Below are positions 63,703 through 64,000 of a stretch of 64,000 bases of DNA, in pieces. Source of the DNA: Pseudohoeflea suaedae (GTDB lineage Bacteria; Pseudomonadota; Alphaproteobacteria; Rhizobiales; Rhizobiaceae); the NCBI RefSeq assembly GCF_004354915.1, contig NZ_SMSI01000002.1, forward strand, positions 310,001-374,000, in the 5' to 3' direction. Both the position numbers and the translations under genes were made by a program. The notes under the pieces are model-generated. The model worked only from the letters and a program-made list of their open reading frames with translations, was not told the DNA's origin and did no database searches. Numbering within the stretch: the stretch's first letter is position 1; each line of letters starts with the position of its first letter.

Positions 63703-64000
63703 ATGGATCGTCTCGATCGCAAGATTTTGCGCCTGCTTCAGGAAGATGCCACGCTGGCCGTGGCCGATATTGCCAAAAAGGTCGGACTTTCCACCACTCC
63801 CTGCTGGCGCCGTATCCAGAAGCTCGAGGAGGACGGTGTCATACGCGGTCGCGTGGCGCTTCTCGATCCTGCTGCGGTCAACACCAAGGTCACGGTCTTC
63901 GTGTCGATCCGTACCAATTCGCACTCTCAGGAATGGCTCAAGCGTTTTGCCGAGGTGATCTCCGATTTTCCGGAGGTCGTCGAATTCTACCGGATGAGCG
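63703..64000 (+). CDS. Lrp/AsnC family regulator, truncated by the window edge
   Basis: Ninety-nine codons are visible from ATG 63703, which has GGAG 7 nt upstream. The N-terminal winged helix (about 1-55) has LDRKILRLLQEDATLAVADIAKKVGLSTTPCWRRIQKLEEDG, and the effector domain begins near 62 (VTVFVSIRT). The rest lies outside the window. It is a second Lrp-type gene, distinct from bkdR. An AT-rich stretch (about 63610-63650) upstream could hold its own operator. Confidence 0.85.
   Translation, partial: MDRLDRKILRLLQEDATLAVADIAKKVGLSTTPCWRRIQKLEEDGVIRGRVALLDPAAVNTKVTVFVSIRTNSHSQEWLKRFAEVISDFPEVVEFYRMS

Overview
The window reads as chromosomal DNA of a GC-rich alphaproteobacterium of the order Hyphomicrobiales, probably a Rhizobiaceae- or Aurantimonadaceae-like organism. 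The basis is the gene families and their order: a N-acetylglutaminylglutamine amide (NAGGN) osmolyte cluster, a branched-chain keto-acid dehydrogenase operon divergent from an Lrp-type regulator, an imelysin/di-heme iron cluster behind an Irr-like box, a permease-ATPase fusion in a peptide ABC operon, and cobS/cobT. Genes are tightly packed with many ATGA, TGATG or TTGA overlaps. I saw no rRNA, tRNA, insertion sequence, prophage or CRISPR array.

Layout. 0.1-8.7 kb: an ornithine cyclodeaminase-like reductase, a secreted 5'-nucleotidase, a TAXI-type TRAP transporter (binding protein, fused permease, DUF1850), a DUF3422 membrane protein and a transglutaminase-like protein. 8.8-9.6 kb: two small proteins and a 26-bp perfect palindrome. 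9.6-15.3 kb: bkd operon (E1alpha, E1beta, E2, E3) with divergent bkdR. 15.3-18.7 kb: an unrecognised 162-aa protein, CbpM/CbpA chaperones and fumarase C. 18.7-26.3 kb: a leftward operon of a Cys/His-rich unknown protein, imelysin, di-heme c-type oxidoreductase, two more imelysins, DUF1513 protein and OsmC protein, headed by a consensus-like -35 and an ICE-like (Irr) box. 26.3-34.0 kb: a carbamoylase-type amidase divergent from a peptide ABC operon ending in a GntR regulator. 34.0-39.0 kb: the NAGGN operon. 39.1-44.2 kb: rpe, gph, hisC, purU, mmsA. 44.6-48.9 kb: a trehalose/maltose-type ABC transporter. 49.0-52.0 kb: modE and modABC. 52.0-53.1 kb: an Xre/RES toxin-antitoxin pair. 53.3-64 kb: dusA, a YciA-like thioesterase, an extensin-like lipoprotein, a TSUP permease, a retropepsin-like membrane protease plus DUF1289, cobS/cobT, a histidine kinase, a secreted nuclease, a glutathione transferase, a uracil-DNA glycosylase family protein and a truncated Lrp/AsnC regulator.

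The window is dominated by solute acquisition (five transport systems), iron handling, amino-acid catabolism and osmoprotection. Beyond the genes, three kinds of structure stand out. Strong GC hairpins without a U-tract follow the periplasmic-protein gene in four unrelated operons. Intrinsic terminators lie close upstream of asnO and hisC, where they could act as attenuators. A candidate leftward small RNA with its own U7 terminator lies at about 56.0 kb. The least understood candidate system is the iron operon, where one intact imelysin is combined with two imelysins lacking the family histidine, and with a new-looking Cys/His-rich protein.
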